Assembly: GCA_033819885.1 (NCBI GenBank)
Contig: JAQYUZ010000019.1
Coordinates: 1 to 64,000 of the forward strand
Reading direction: 5' to 3'
DNA: 64,000 bases
DNA from: Microbotryomycetes sp. JL201
Taxonomy: Eukaryota > Basidiomycota > Microbotryomycetes
The position numbers and the translations under genes are program-made. The notes beneath the pieces are model-generated. The model was not told where the DNA came from and searched no databases. It saw only the letters and a list, made by a program, of their open reading frames with translations. Below, piece after piece: positions 43,626 through 55,042 of this stretch (positions are counted from its first letter, which is position 1; the number at the start of each line of letters is the position of its first letter).

Positions 43626-46600
43626 CTAATGTTTTGAGATGTCATCGAGAGCGTCGAGCAACGTGCTCGAACTCCATGCCTGAGTCGCACAACTGTCGGG
43701 ACAGTGTTGTCCGTCCTTCTGCGTCAATTCAGGCAACCCGGCCCAAGCGTCTTGCATGATGTGTTGTCGATGCTGGGCGAGCAAGCTGTGAATGTGATGG
43801 TACGTCGCGTTCGGATCCTGTGGCATGGGAAAAAGACAATTTCACCGTCCGTTCTTCCGCATGCATGACGAAATAGACTGGAACCAACCTTGGCACCTTC
43901 ACCAGCCTTGAGGTCAAAGATGAGCAAAGCCCGAAGGTAGAATCCTAGCGGCCAAACCCATTCAGGACCCTGGTGATAATTCAATCCTTTGGCAACGTGA
44001 TAGTCGTCCGAGTCGTTCGAGTTGTCATAGTAACCTGATTATACGCGGTCCGTGATTATGAGATCCGGTGACAGTGCGCTCAGAATCGAGTGCAAGCTCA
44101 CCTCTGTAATCTGGGTCTGCTGGATCTAGCGTCGCGACACCAAGAGGGCCAACAAGCACGTCTTCGTATACCTTGAGAGCACCGAGCGCGTGTTCAGGAT
44201 CGAACAGCTCTGGGGCAACACTCATGGCGATTGGGAAATTGCCGCGGAGTTGGTAATCGGCACGAGCCCGCTTATCAGGCGTACCGTGAACGTCCTTGTA
44301 GATGCCGCGACGAGCCACGAGCTCGGTCTTGATGTCGTACTTGCCATCGTCCGTCGGATCTAATGAACATTTGAATTGCTCAGTCGGCTTCGATCGCCAT
44401 CGTGGGATACACAAACCACGAACACTCACCCGCAGGCACGTAGAACAATCGCTCGAACGAGTTTTGAATCAGGTCTGACCACTCTTTGTAAGTGACTGTC
44501 TTCTTCTGGCCCTCGATCAGAATGTCGACGCCTTTGAACGGAAAGTGGCCTTGCTGCGACAACGAGTCGACCCAGCGCAAAGCCGATTTGAGCAAACCGA
44601 TGATTTCGACGGGTGCCCCATCACGGGGTGTTCCAGGACGGCCCTTGTTGCCCGCTTTGGCGCTCTCGCCCATCTTGTCTTGCCAAGTGCCGCAGTTGTG
44701 CTCGTTGCCACCGTAGATAATACCAGTGTTCCAATCAACATTAATGTCAATGTTGAAACCCAAGTCTGACATTTGCATATCCAAGTTTGGTCCAGCGTTG
44801 TATTCACGGAAGTGAATGCCCTGCGCGTGCCTCTGCAAAACTTCTTGAACGATTTCTGCAATGGTAGACTCGACTTGATACGCCTTTGGGCTGTCATGAG
44901 GTACCCATTCATCGTCGAGCGGGAATCTGCGCTTGACTTTGTCGCGAAGCAAATCCAGTCCGTTCGGCGCCATGGTCACAAAGTCTTGAATGTTCTGCAG
45001 CATGAACCATGGTCCGTCGCGACAGTTATAGCGAGGCGTCTTGCCAGAGTCGAGCAAGTTTGGCACAAGACCGTGTTTGAGCACAGACGAGAAGGCGAGA
45101 ATGTGCTCCCTGGCAGCTTCAAACTGGCCCGTGACGAGGAACAAGCCGCGGAGCGAGATGAAGACGTCACGACCCCATGTGCGAGCCCACTGTAGAAAAG
45201 CGAGAGCATGAGAATAGGCTTGAGAATGAGGAGGACACGACTCATGCTTACGCCTGCGGTGAAATGAGGAAGACCTGCGGCAAGCGACGGAGTCGTTTTG
45301 AACGGGTCCAAGCTTGCCGACTTGACTTGGCCGAGCATTTGCACAGCCGTCAAACCCAAAGCTGCGGTAAAGCTTGTCCCGTCTCTGACCAGAGGCGAGC
45401 ACTGACCTAGGGCGCGGTCTCTGGCAGCTTTGTACGCCACGTTGATGATCATGGCAAAGTACTTTGGTCGAAGGAAAGGTGGTACGTGTTTCTTGACCAA
45501 GTCGAACCTTTGTTTGAACCAAGCAGACGGCTTTTTGAGTCTAGGAAACACGTCGAACTGCCTAATGAAGTGAATCCAGTCAGTTTTTGTCTCCGTAGCA
45601 CAGCGAACAGCCCGCTTACTTTTCAAGTCGCGAATAGACATAGTCGAACGCCCACGTGCCAGCGCGCAAGTGGCCGCAGAGCGGATGGCCGAGATCGTTG
45701 TGCTTCATGATATGAGTCAATGGATGCATCCAACCTTGCAAGCCGCAGTAGACGAGCGGGCTCATTCCTGGCACGGTGTACACGCCATCACCGCCGACTG
45801 CAACGAGATCACATCAGCGGTTGTCGGCTTGACGAAGGGTCACATTCCTCGCACCTGCGTCGCGCTCTTCGCCATCAGCTCTGTACAAAACTGTGTTGAG
45901 CTCGACCATGTCGAGTTCGCCGAACGCCTCGGTAGCGCCGCCCGCGCAAACGTCATCAAGGTCAGCAGGCAGATCGTCCATCCATGTCGAGAACACGAGA
46001 ACGGATCCAGGCGGGAACGTATCCGGAACGACGATTTCAGAATATGTGACGCCGTCCTGGACCTTTTTGACGTTGACGACAGCCTTGGCAGGTTCTGCAA
46101 TGGTCACATCCAGACCACGGAGCGTGTCTTTGGTGTCCCGGGCGTCGGTCGAATTGACCAAGATTTGAGCTCCTCCGATGTATTGGACGTTTGTACCATC
46201 AAGCCTGATCGGTGCAATGTTGCCTTTGGCTTTGTTGCCACCTCGGCTGAAAGCCGTCCGCGCGATTAGCAGGTAGCCCTTGTGTGTGACAGGGTTGACT
46301 CGATGAGCTGTGATATATTCGCCCTCTTCCGAAAAGTGACCCTCGACTCCGTCATCGAGCACGAGCTCTGTATGCAAGTGGTTGAGCAGTCGCTTGACGC
46401 CGCCGATGCCAGATTCGGCCGACGTCACCTCGTAGCGGCGCGTTTCCGATACGACATTTAGCAAGTGAGGGTAGAGGTCGTCAAAGCCTCGATTGGATCC
46501 GACGGCTGCTCGAGCAAACGTCACGAGCGCCCCGGTAGCGAGCGCGTCCTCTGCAGTCCGCTTCGACAAGGGCGACTCGTTGTCGTGCGTGCAGTCCATG

Positions 46601-49126
46601 AGGAAAGCGTGAGGTTTCGAACCGGCGAGCGGCACAATTTTGCAAGTTCGCATCTTGCCGTTGAATTTGACCGTTGAGACCTCCGACATGCAGTCAGTGT
46701 CCATAGCACCTGCAATTCGACGAATTAGCGTCGACACGGGCTGTCGGGACCAAACACTCACCGATGGGTTTGCCGAGACCAAAGCCATACAGCAAACCGC
46801 TCTCTTCCTTGGGATTGTTGGAATCTATCGCAGCAAGATCAGTTGGGCATTCCTCCACAGCACAAACCCGTTCAGCTCACTCATCGCTTCTCGAATCAAG
46901 CTGTTCAGGCCCAGGCGACAAACGAAGTGCATGTCGAGCTCTTGACTGCCCGTGAATAACTCTGCACAGACGTAGAGGTGTGGGTTGACTTGGCGAGCTG
47001 CGTCGAGAAGCAGTTCGCCCACGACGATGGGAGTCGAGTGAGCATTGTCCAAGCGAAAGCCATCAAACATTTTCGCCAAGGTCACGACATAGTCTGTCAT
47101 ATGCTGCCACAGCCAAGGGTTTGACTTTGGTCCATCGCCGTAGTTGAGCTTGACGCAGTCGCCCCAAACGATCAAGTCTCGCCTCATGTATGTGCGCGAT
47201 TCGGGGCCGGCGAAGTTGATTAGCGGGTCCGCGTCCCAGATCCAGCCATTGTTGGCGAGCGCCAAACTGCGCGGATCGTGGCGCGAAGTCTTTTCGTTCT
47301 TGGGCAAGCGAGTGAACAGCGGCTCGGCGAAGGGGAGTCTGAAACATTTACGGTCAGTGGCTCATCAGAAGCGCAGGATTCAGCAACTCGCCTTTCGGTG
47401 ATCGGGCCATACTTGGGTCCGTGTTCGTCCAGCCGAGTGAATTTCGCTCTGTTCCGGGTATTTTCAATGATCGCCTTCAGATCTTGATCATAGGCCTCGT
47501 AGAGAGGGACGTTGATGACGTCGAGGATGTTGGCCAACGCCTTGCGCGCTTCCTCGGCTGTGTCTTGTCCTGGTTTGAGACCAGTGAGCTCGGAGATGAA
47601 CGTTGCAGCGGCGTCAACGTCAACTTTGGCATGATAGCGCGCGCCTAAGTGCTTGTAGTCATCGGACAAGCATTTCTGACCAAACGCTTCGCCGAGTGCC
47701 TTCGGGCTCAAGCCGGAAAGACTGGCAGACGAGCCATTTGCTTGGGCCGACACTTTGGCGCTGGGCCATTTGCTTGCGAATGCGTCTGCCTGTCCCTTGA
47801 CGTCAATGGCATAAAATTCGTAGAGCTTGAGCGACGGCAAGACCTCCTTCGTGACGACCTCCATGATCTTGTCAAGGTCAGCCATTGACTTGAGCTCGGT
47901 CGGCAACCCGCGTGAAGCGAGAGAGTTTGAGAACTCGAGAAGAGCAGAGTCGAGCTCGACAGCACCCTCAAGGTGAGGTGAGTTGATTACGTTGTACCCT
48001 GTGAGTGTTTGCGCCTCAATGTCAACACATGAATTGAAATGATTGCCGCCTGTTTGGGACTCGCCTGCCTCTGGATGATCTTGAAGCCATTCAGAATTGT
48101 TGGCTGTGTGGTTCAAAACCACATCCATCATGCCGAGCATGCCCCACTCTTCTTTGATGCGCTTGAGCCATTTTGCCATCTCCTTGTTCTTTTCTTGGCG
48201 CGAAATCTTTGACGAGAACAAGACATCGTCGAACTCCAGCTGGTCAAAGATGGAGTATGGGGACCCCGATTCTCCTCTCTGCTGCAGAGGAGTGTAATGC
48301 AGCATGTTGTAGCCGCGGTCGCGCATTTGGTCGAGGTGAGGCACCCATTCGTCGAGGGTGCCCATCCATTTTGCAATGACGGACTGGATAACGAGACCAT
48401 CGAGAGGCAAATTGGCCATTTCCTTCGTAACAGTGCCTCCCTTGCCGACAGGGAGAGGTTTCATGTCTTGCCCCAGTATGCGAGTCCTTCTCGGTACAGT
48501 CAAGGCGGGATCGACGATGAAATAACCCGACTGGCACCGGACGCGCTGTGACTTGGGTCCGTCATGCTCGATATAGTATTCAAAAGCGCCAGCGGTCGTG
48601 ATCTGTGTTTGCGGCGGAGAACAATCTCATCGGTCAGGAATCTTCCGTTGCGCGTTCGATGCGCGTCCGAAACACGTCTCGCTCACAGTCAAATCGATTT
48701 GAAATGGTTTGGTGAAATCTTGTGGCAGCCTACACGTGATGTTTGTGAGCAATGTTTGAATCGGATTCCGCTCGAGTTCCGTGAATCGTCAGTGACGCAC
48801 TTTGTTTCGATAAACCGGGCGCGCTCGTACTGCGAACCGTCCAGAGGAAAGTTTGTATACAAGCTACCATTTCTCGAGGCTGTCGTGCCTGCGTCGAGCG
48901 TGATTCTGAGGATGTAGGGCGTCACGGGCGGCGGCAGGCGGACGAGCTGCGCAGTTTCGGTGGCACAAGGCGAACAAACTCAGCATTCTCTCGCGGATGT
49001 GCCCCAGCGATAGGCTTGTCGGCTACTGACCGTCTTGTCACGGTTCGGTGAGCCATTGTCCTGCAGCTGAAGGCTGTATACGATGAGCTCGTCCGTGGCC
49101 TCGTCAACTCGACCGAGCGCGGCCAT
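43626..49126 (-). CDS. GDB1: Glycogen debranching enzyme (4-alpha-glucanotransferase/amylo-1,6-glucosidase)
   Basis: Bifunctional enzyme that moves maltotriosyl units and then cleaves the alpha-1,6 branch point. Exon 1 is 49031-49126 ([17 protein letters not shown]), ending in GTCAGT; exon 2 starts near 48944 ([20 protein letters not shown]). Many more exons follow: the main ones lie at about 47395-48540, 46830-47340, 45800-46710, 45200-45640, 44430-45190, 44120-44360 and 43626-44020. Seen: the GH13 transferase domain with [15 protein letters not shown], the nucleophile region [12 protein letters not shown] and acid/base region [14 protein letters not shown], then [12 protein letters not shown]; the glucosidase half ends with [21 protein letters not shown]. 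Length of about 1500-1560 residues matches eukaryotic debranching enzymes. Divergent from GatA (204 bp) and convergent with the E1 alpha gene (97 bp). Confidence 0.97.
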
Positions 49127-49330
49127 CCTGTGCGGCGATGAGTTCAGGCGAGACTGTGCGCCTGTCAGCTGAGCCCACAGACAAAGATGGGATGAAAGCG
49201 TCGGAGCTCACTGGCTGTCTCGGAGCGGAAGGAAGCAACCGCGAGTGATCGACCGGTCGCGGTTGACTTTCGCCTCTGCGCGCGACGTCACCGCCCGAGC
49301 GCATTTTATTGACCCTTTTTTTCCCCCGCA
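49127..49330. promoter_or_regulatory. 204-bp divergent promoter between GDB1 and the GatA gene
   Basis: Start codons of the two genes face outwards over 204 bp. The stretch is mixed in composition, with a short T run just before the GatA ATG. No TATA box is evident. Confidence 0.55.
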
Positions 49331-51350
49331 ATGGCACTGCCGCGGGAACTTGTACAACTCGTGACAGATGCTGCCGCGCTCAACACGACCGTGCGCGCAC
49401 TGAATCATGTGGCATCCATCGCAGGCGAGTCGCGCCGGGCGACACGCGAGGCAAGCAAAACAACAGCAACTGACGCGCTTACGTCGGCCATTCTACCAGA
49501 TCTCACTCGGGCTTACAATGCTGCTGGTGGCTCAAGGAACGAACTGCAGCAGCCGGTGCGGCACTGGCCCGTCGCCGTCAAGGACGTCTTCTGTACCACG
49601 ACAGAACCCACGACAGCCAGTTCACGCATGCTCAAGGGTCAGACCAGCCTGGCAAAACGCTCTTTGTCTTGCCCGCTGAAGCCGATTTGGTCCCGTGCGA
49701 CAGACTATATCAGCCCGATCGAAGCTACAGTCGTCAGCAGATTGCGCAACGCTGGCGCACTCGTCGTCGGCAAAACAAACATGGACGAGTTTGGCATGGG
49801 GTAAGCCCACTGCGAATCTGGTCCGCCGTAAATTTGACTGACCAGGTTCAATCATCCTTGGGGCTTAGCTCGGAAAACGTCAATTCAATCTTTGGATCAG
49901 TGGTCAATCCAGCGCGCCCGAATGGTGATACACCAAGAAGCGCAGGTGGAAGCTCGGGTGGAAGTGCGGCTGCAGTCGCCGCGGGCATGTGCCGGGTGTA
50001 AGCCGTCGCCACCTTGAAGGAAGCACTCCATGTGCCGGGGACTGAAAAGTAAACATACTCGAACAGAGCACTTGGATCGGATACTGGCGGATCTACACGC
50101 CTTCCCGCTGCATACTGCGGCGTCGCTGGATTCAAGCCGTCCTATGGCTTGCTGTCGCGATTCGGCATGATCGCATACGCCAGTAGTCTCGATTGCGTTG
50201 GCATCTTGGCAAAAAAGGTGGAAGACATCAATGTCACTCATGGTGTGCTCTCATCAAGTGCAACGCGATTCATGTCGTCGCTAACTGCTATATATCTGAT
50301 AGACACTCTCTCGGCTCACGACCCGCGAGACCCAACGAGCGTGCCACAGTCGGTTCGCGACCGTGTAGCAGATCGCGACAGACACCTCGCACACAAGGAC
50401 GTGCACGACCTAGCCGGGTTAAAGGTTGGCGTGCCAAAGGCAAGTTGCCCTGGTCGTCTAACTTGAGATCTTCAAACGAAGACTGATCGTGGTCGCTGCA
50501 ATCAGGAATACTTTCCCAGCGAACTTTCGCCTACTGTGCTACCTCCTTTGAGAAAAGCTCTTGGCGCGCTCAAGAAACGAGGCGCGCAGATTGTGTCGGT
50601 GTCGCTTCCGTCAACGCCACTCGCTCTAGGCGCATATTATGTGCTGGCATCGGCTGAAGCAAGTAGCAATTTGGCGAGGTACGACGGCATCCGCTATGGT
50701 GAGTCACAGACGATGCGAGCGTCGAATCGAGGCCTCATGCCTTGAATTCCTACAGGATATCGCGACATCGATAGAGAGGATTCAAGCGCACGCGCTCAGC
50801 TCTATGCCAAGACAAGAAGCAAAGGTTTCGGCAAAGAAGTTCAGAATCGAATACTGCTCGGCACATTCGCCTTGTCGGCAGAGTAAGACTTTACAAGCTT
50901 ATGCCGAAGCTCACCGCGCTTTGAGCTGAGACGACTTTTTTTTTCAGGGCCTTCGACAATTACTTTCTGCAAGCCCAGAAAGTCAGACACCAAATTCGTC
51001 AAGAATTTGACGAGGTTTTCCGTCAACGGTCACCGCTGTCGGACTCTGTCAATTCAGTGCACGGTGGAGCTGGTGGTGTTGATGTCTTGTTGTACCCTTC
51101 CGCTATTTCTACAGCACCGTTTCTCAAGCAGGAAGCAACTCGGAGCTCTTCGCCGTCGCCAAGCACGAGCTCATACGTTCAAGATTTGCTCAACGTTCCT
51201 GCTTCTTTGGCGGGTTTGCCAGCACTTCACGTTCCAGTCGGACAAAGTGAGCAAGATGGCTGGCCTGTGGGAGTTCAATTGTGTGCGCAGTGGGGTGATG
51301 ATCAACTCGTCTTGCGAGTCGGTCGAGCTCTGCAAGCCGCCATCGAGTGA
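49331..51350 (+). CDS. HER2: Glutamyl-tRNA(Gln) amidotransferase subunit A, mitochondrial, 544 aa
   Basis: Amidase subunit that releases ammonia from glutamine to convert Glu-tRNA(Gln) into Gln-tRNA(Gln) in mitochondria. Exons: 49331-49800, 49869-49997, 50067-50242, 50303-50439, 50506-50698, 50756-50882 and 50948-51350; the sum is 545 codons in frame. Seen: the amidase signature with the Ser-cisSer-Lys triad: Lys in [10 protein letters not shown], Ser in [16 protein letters not shown] and Ser in [15 protein letters not shown]; also [39 protein letters not shown] and the C-terminal [11 protein letters not shown]. Intron 4 (50440-50505) has a GC donor, GCAAGT. The N-terminus is weak as a mitochondrial presequence. 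A general amidase is less likely, given the C-terminal block. Confidence 0.95.
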
Positions 51351-51473
51351 GACGCTTCAACTAGACTACATATTGCAGGACAACGTGAAATGTATAGGAA
51401 CAACAACAAAGAGCCCAAGCAATTTTCCATCGTACATGGTTTGGGAGTCTATCAGGAAAGTGGCGTCATCGTC

Positions 51474-53310
51474 TCATACGAGGGATCCTATCCTGTCTCG
51501 TCTGCTCTTATTCCCATCCTCATCTTCCCATTCTACACTTCTCGTCGTGTGCACTTGGATTCTCAACGCGGTCGCCGGATCTCTGTTCTCGTTACTTTTC
51601 TTGCCGCCGCCGCCCCCTCCTCCGCTACCACCGCCACCGTTCGAACTGCGACTTGAGTTTGAATACGTTCGATGGTTGACGTCGAGGTAGCCAAAATTTG
51701 CTGGAGTATTAACCCTGACGTCCCTGACGACTCTTGGTTGAGCGGGTCCGAAACCCAAAGAAGCGAACGTCCAACGAGTTGGCGAATGACCTGGTTGAGA
51801 ACTTTGGCCGACCGAAGACGAACCAGGCGTGATCGACGTTTGTCCATGACTGTTATTGTTGTGTCCGTTGCTCATGCCAGACGTAGACGATAACGTTCGA
51901 TCGTTCGTGATGACAGGACCGTTGCTTTTGACTGCCAACGAAGCACCCGCCATTGTACTTGCGTTGGCGGTGGGTTGGGACATGGAATGTCGTTGTCCAA
52001 TCCAAGCCTCCGTCTTTCGTTGATCGCTTGAAGTAATGTGCGGCACGAACAAGTTTGCAATCTTTTTAGATTTATTGGACGTGCGAGAGTTTGAAGAATC
52101 GATCGAACGTAGCACCTGGTCGTCGCTCGGGCACAAGTAGCAGTCTGCGACAGCCAGGCTCGTGGCGCCGTTCATTTGCGGCTGACCAAGAGACGAGCGA
52201 GTATCGTTAGCGAGTCTTCGGTGAGCGGCGACTGCAGCAGCGTGCACGTTTTGCATATCGCCGGTCGTCATGTTGTGGTTCGTGCCTGTGGCGTGACCGA
52301 GCTGCCGGTTGATGACTTTTCTCGAGTACAGCGTCGTGAACAATGACAGGCCGTAGAGCGAGCTAAGTGGGTACCACAGCGCGTATTGAACGTCCGTCGT
52401 ATACAGATCGTCTTCGTGAAACGACACGGAGACGACCGCACCGGCGATCGACACGAGAGCCGTGTAGGCAGCCGTGCGCAATGCCGTCTGCACAAGAGCT
52501 CGCAAGAGCGAGTCAGTAGCGGGATTGAACCCTGCGATGCGCGAGCGCAAATTGTACAGCAGCGCCAGAGACACTGCCACATCGACAAACATTGAACAAA
52601 ACAGCCAGATGCTGACAGACATGTTGAAGGTAATCGGTAGGGCGCGGTCCTCTTGCCCGATCAGATACAGAAAGCCGATCGCGGTGACTGAGATGGCGGC
52701 CACGAGCGCCACTGTGATGAACGTGAACTGCACTGCGCAGAACAGTCGTCTGGCCCACCTAGACGCGAAGAATGCGCTGGCTCGAATGGTCAGGTAGACC
52801 GTGCACAGAGTTCCGATAATTGCTGTCAGCAAAGGCGACACTGTTGTTGGCCAGTGGGCCGCCAGTATTCTTTCGACTGTCCAATTTTGTTGCCTGGAGC
52901 CAAAAATCAGAGAGTGAGCCGGAATTTGAAAGGTAATGCGCGACACGAGTTGCTCACACGCCAAACCAAAAGATTTCTGCCCAACAAAATCCTGCCTGGA
53001 CGGTCAAGAGGAAGGCGACGGTCCAGAGCAGAGCCCTGACTTTGGGTGAGTTTGCTGACCAGAGATCGGCCGATTGGTAGTTAACAAAGACGGCGACAAA
53101 GACGCCATACAAGAGCAGCTGAGTCGACCAGCCTGCGTACAAGGGTCCCTGCAAGCCGGTAGGCTACTTTAGCCACTGAGGAGTCACGATGACGGGGCCG
53201 GCGTTCTCTCGCTCAAAGAGCGAGCCCGAATTGAAACTGACCAGCAAGGCCGTGGCAAGCCTCTGCTCGATAACGAGGCACTGCTCCTCGGTGCCGATGC
53301 CTGTCGACAT
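51474..53310 (-). CDS. DUF6534-like seven-helix membrane protein, 559 aa
   Basis: Resembles the basidiomycete membrane protein family with a DUF6534 domain; no function is known. Exons on the minus strand: 53242-53310, 52958-53148 and 51474-52893, in phase. Seven hydrophobic segments lie in the first ~290 residues, starting with GPLYAGWSTQLLLYGVFVAV and VRALLWTVAFLLTVQAGFCW and ending near LWYPLSSLYGLSLFTTLY; an RALLWTVAFL-type second helix and the short segment after it fit the family. The remaining ~270 residues are predicted to be cytosolic and disordered, with many Ser and Asn, a Gly run of about eight and an acidic-basic end. The tail is longer than I expect for the family. A receptor-like or sensor role is possible but unproven. 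Confidence 0.72.
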
Positions 53311-53865
53311 GACGCGTCGACGCAGGCCGTGGCCACTCGTTTCCGTGTCGAGATGGCGGGGAGCTCGTCTCTTCACACGCAAGGTGCCGAGCCCACGAGT
53401 TACGGGACTGCGTTAGAGTATTTCTGAGCGGTGTGTGAAGCAAGCAGCGGGCAGTCCGCGTTGGCCGAGCGCGAACTTTGGGCAGTCGGCGGCGAGGGCG
53501 AGGCCCGTCGCAGTCGTCGCGATCGCCAGTCGCGTGGCATGCAAACGATCGCTTCCAGAAACTGCATTCTTGCTCGGGGCAGATGTAAATTTATAAACAA
53601 GCACGTTCTGTCACCGACAGAGCCCGCTCGCTCACGTGACATCAATCTCTTTCCTCCTCGTCCACACTCCGCAGCAAGTCACGTGAGCGCTATCCGAGTG
53701 CAGCGATCGGGCTCGTGCCAGCGTCTGCTTTCTGCTCAAACAAGCTGCCAGCACAAGCGGACGACAGAAGACTTGCGGGCTGTATTCTTGTGCATGCGTT
53801 TTGGCCGCTTGCAGCTCATCCACTGCAGAAATCGCCTTTGGCCTCAGAAACAACTCGGACGCGCC
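53311..53865. promoter_or_regulatory. Divergent intergenic region, 555 bp
   Basis: Holds the promoters of the DUF6534-like gene and the oligoribonuclease gene. Two copies of the palindromic hexamer CACGTG occur (53634-53639, 53680-53685), 46 bp apart, in the part nearer the oligoribonuclease start. CACGTG is the E-box bound by bHLH factors in fungi. No gene seen. Confidence 0.5.
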
Positions 53866-54804
53866 ATGGCGACACGTCAGGGGAACGAAAAGATCTTATG
53901 GGTCGGCAAGTACCATTGTGTAGACCTGGCTCGTACGGTCATGTAGGTGTTCCCGTCTGACTAGTCTGTATTGGCGCAGATTGTGAAATGACTGGCCTCA
54001 ACGCGTACACGGCACCGCCAGACCACGACACGAGCAAGCCCTTCGTCCCAGACAGAATCATTGAAGTATGTTCACAGGGATGTCGAGCGCGATGCGGTCC
54101 CGGCTGCTGAACTCCGTGACAGATTGCAGCAATCGTCACCGACAAGGACTTGAACTTGCTCGACGATGGAGTGCAGTACATCATAAAGACTGACAAGGAC
54201 GTGCTCGACAACATGAACGAATGGTAAATCATGCACGTCTCGTCAACAGCCTCGGCCGCACCGCCTCGACCTGAACAACCACCTCGTCCACACACAGGTG
54301 CATCAATCAACACGGCAAGACGGGTCTGACGGCATCCTGCTTGTCTTCGTCAACAACAATGTCCCAAGTCGATGACCTCGTTTCTGACTATGTCAAATCT
54401 CATTTCGACGGTGGCGACACAAAAGCCCTTTTGGCCGGCAACTCTGTTCACGCAGACAAATTGTTTATTCGCAAAGATTTGCCAAAATTGCACAGCTTGT
54501 TACATTACAGAATTTTGGACGTGTCGACGATCAAGGAACTCGTCGCGAGATGGTATCCGCAAGTCAGCAGACCAGCGAAAGCAGACTCCGATCACAGGTA
54601 CGCGGAACCACCATGCGTTCTCGCCTTTTCGCGAACTGACAATGCGTCTTGATTCCAACAGAGCGATGTCAGACATCAAGGACTCGATCGCAGGCAAGCG
54701 GGCGCTGCTGTACCACTCGATCGGACGGCGCTCCTTTCTGCTGACAGACATGTTCTGGGATCATTGCAGAACTAAAACATTATCGCAAACATGTGTTTGT
54801 ATGA
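53866..54804 (+). CDS. REX2: Oligoribonuclease (DEDDh 3'-5' exonuclease, Rex2 type), 197 aa
   Basis: Degrades RNA dinucleotides and very short oligonucleotides, usually in mitochondria in fungi. Exons: 53866-53905, 53980-54065, 54123-54223, 54298-54597, 54662-54693 and 54770-54804; the sum is 198 codons in frame. Seen: Exo I motif as WVDCEMTG over the first junction, RIIEIAAIVTD, WCINQHGKTGLT, the Exo II region GNSVHADKLFIRKDLPKL with HYRILDVSTIKEL, and Exo III DHRAMSDIKDSIAELKHYR. Introns 1 (53906-53979, GCAAGT) and 5 (54694-54769, GCAAGC) have GC donors; both are required to join conserved motifs. No clear mitochondrial presequence is visible, so the compartment is open. Converges with the eIF4G gene with 238 bp between stops. 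Confidence 0.95.
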
Positions 54805-55042
54805 GCGGCATAGTTTACAAATACCGTTACGCGCTACGCAGACGATCCCAATTCTGTTTCATTGGTAGCTCATGCTGGAAAACTTCCGAGCGATTACATC
54901 AAAAGACGAGAGAGCAAGAAGAGAGAGCGCGAGTCTACAAGAAAATGCTGGCAACGTAGCTGCCAGGATCTCTCCATAAGCCTTGTTCTTCTTTTGCTTC
55001 TCCGCTATATAGAAACCGTTCGAGAACACTCCCTCTACCACT

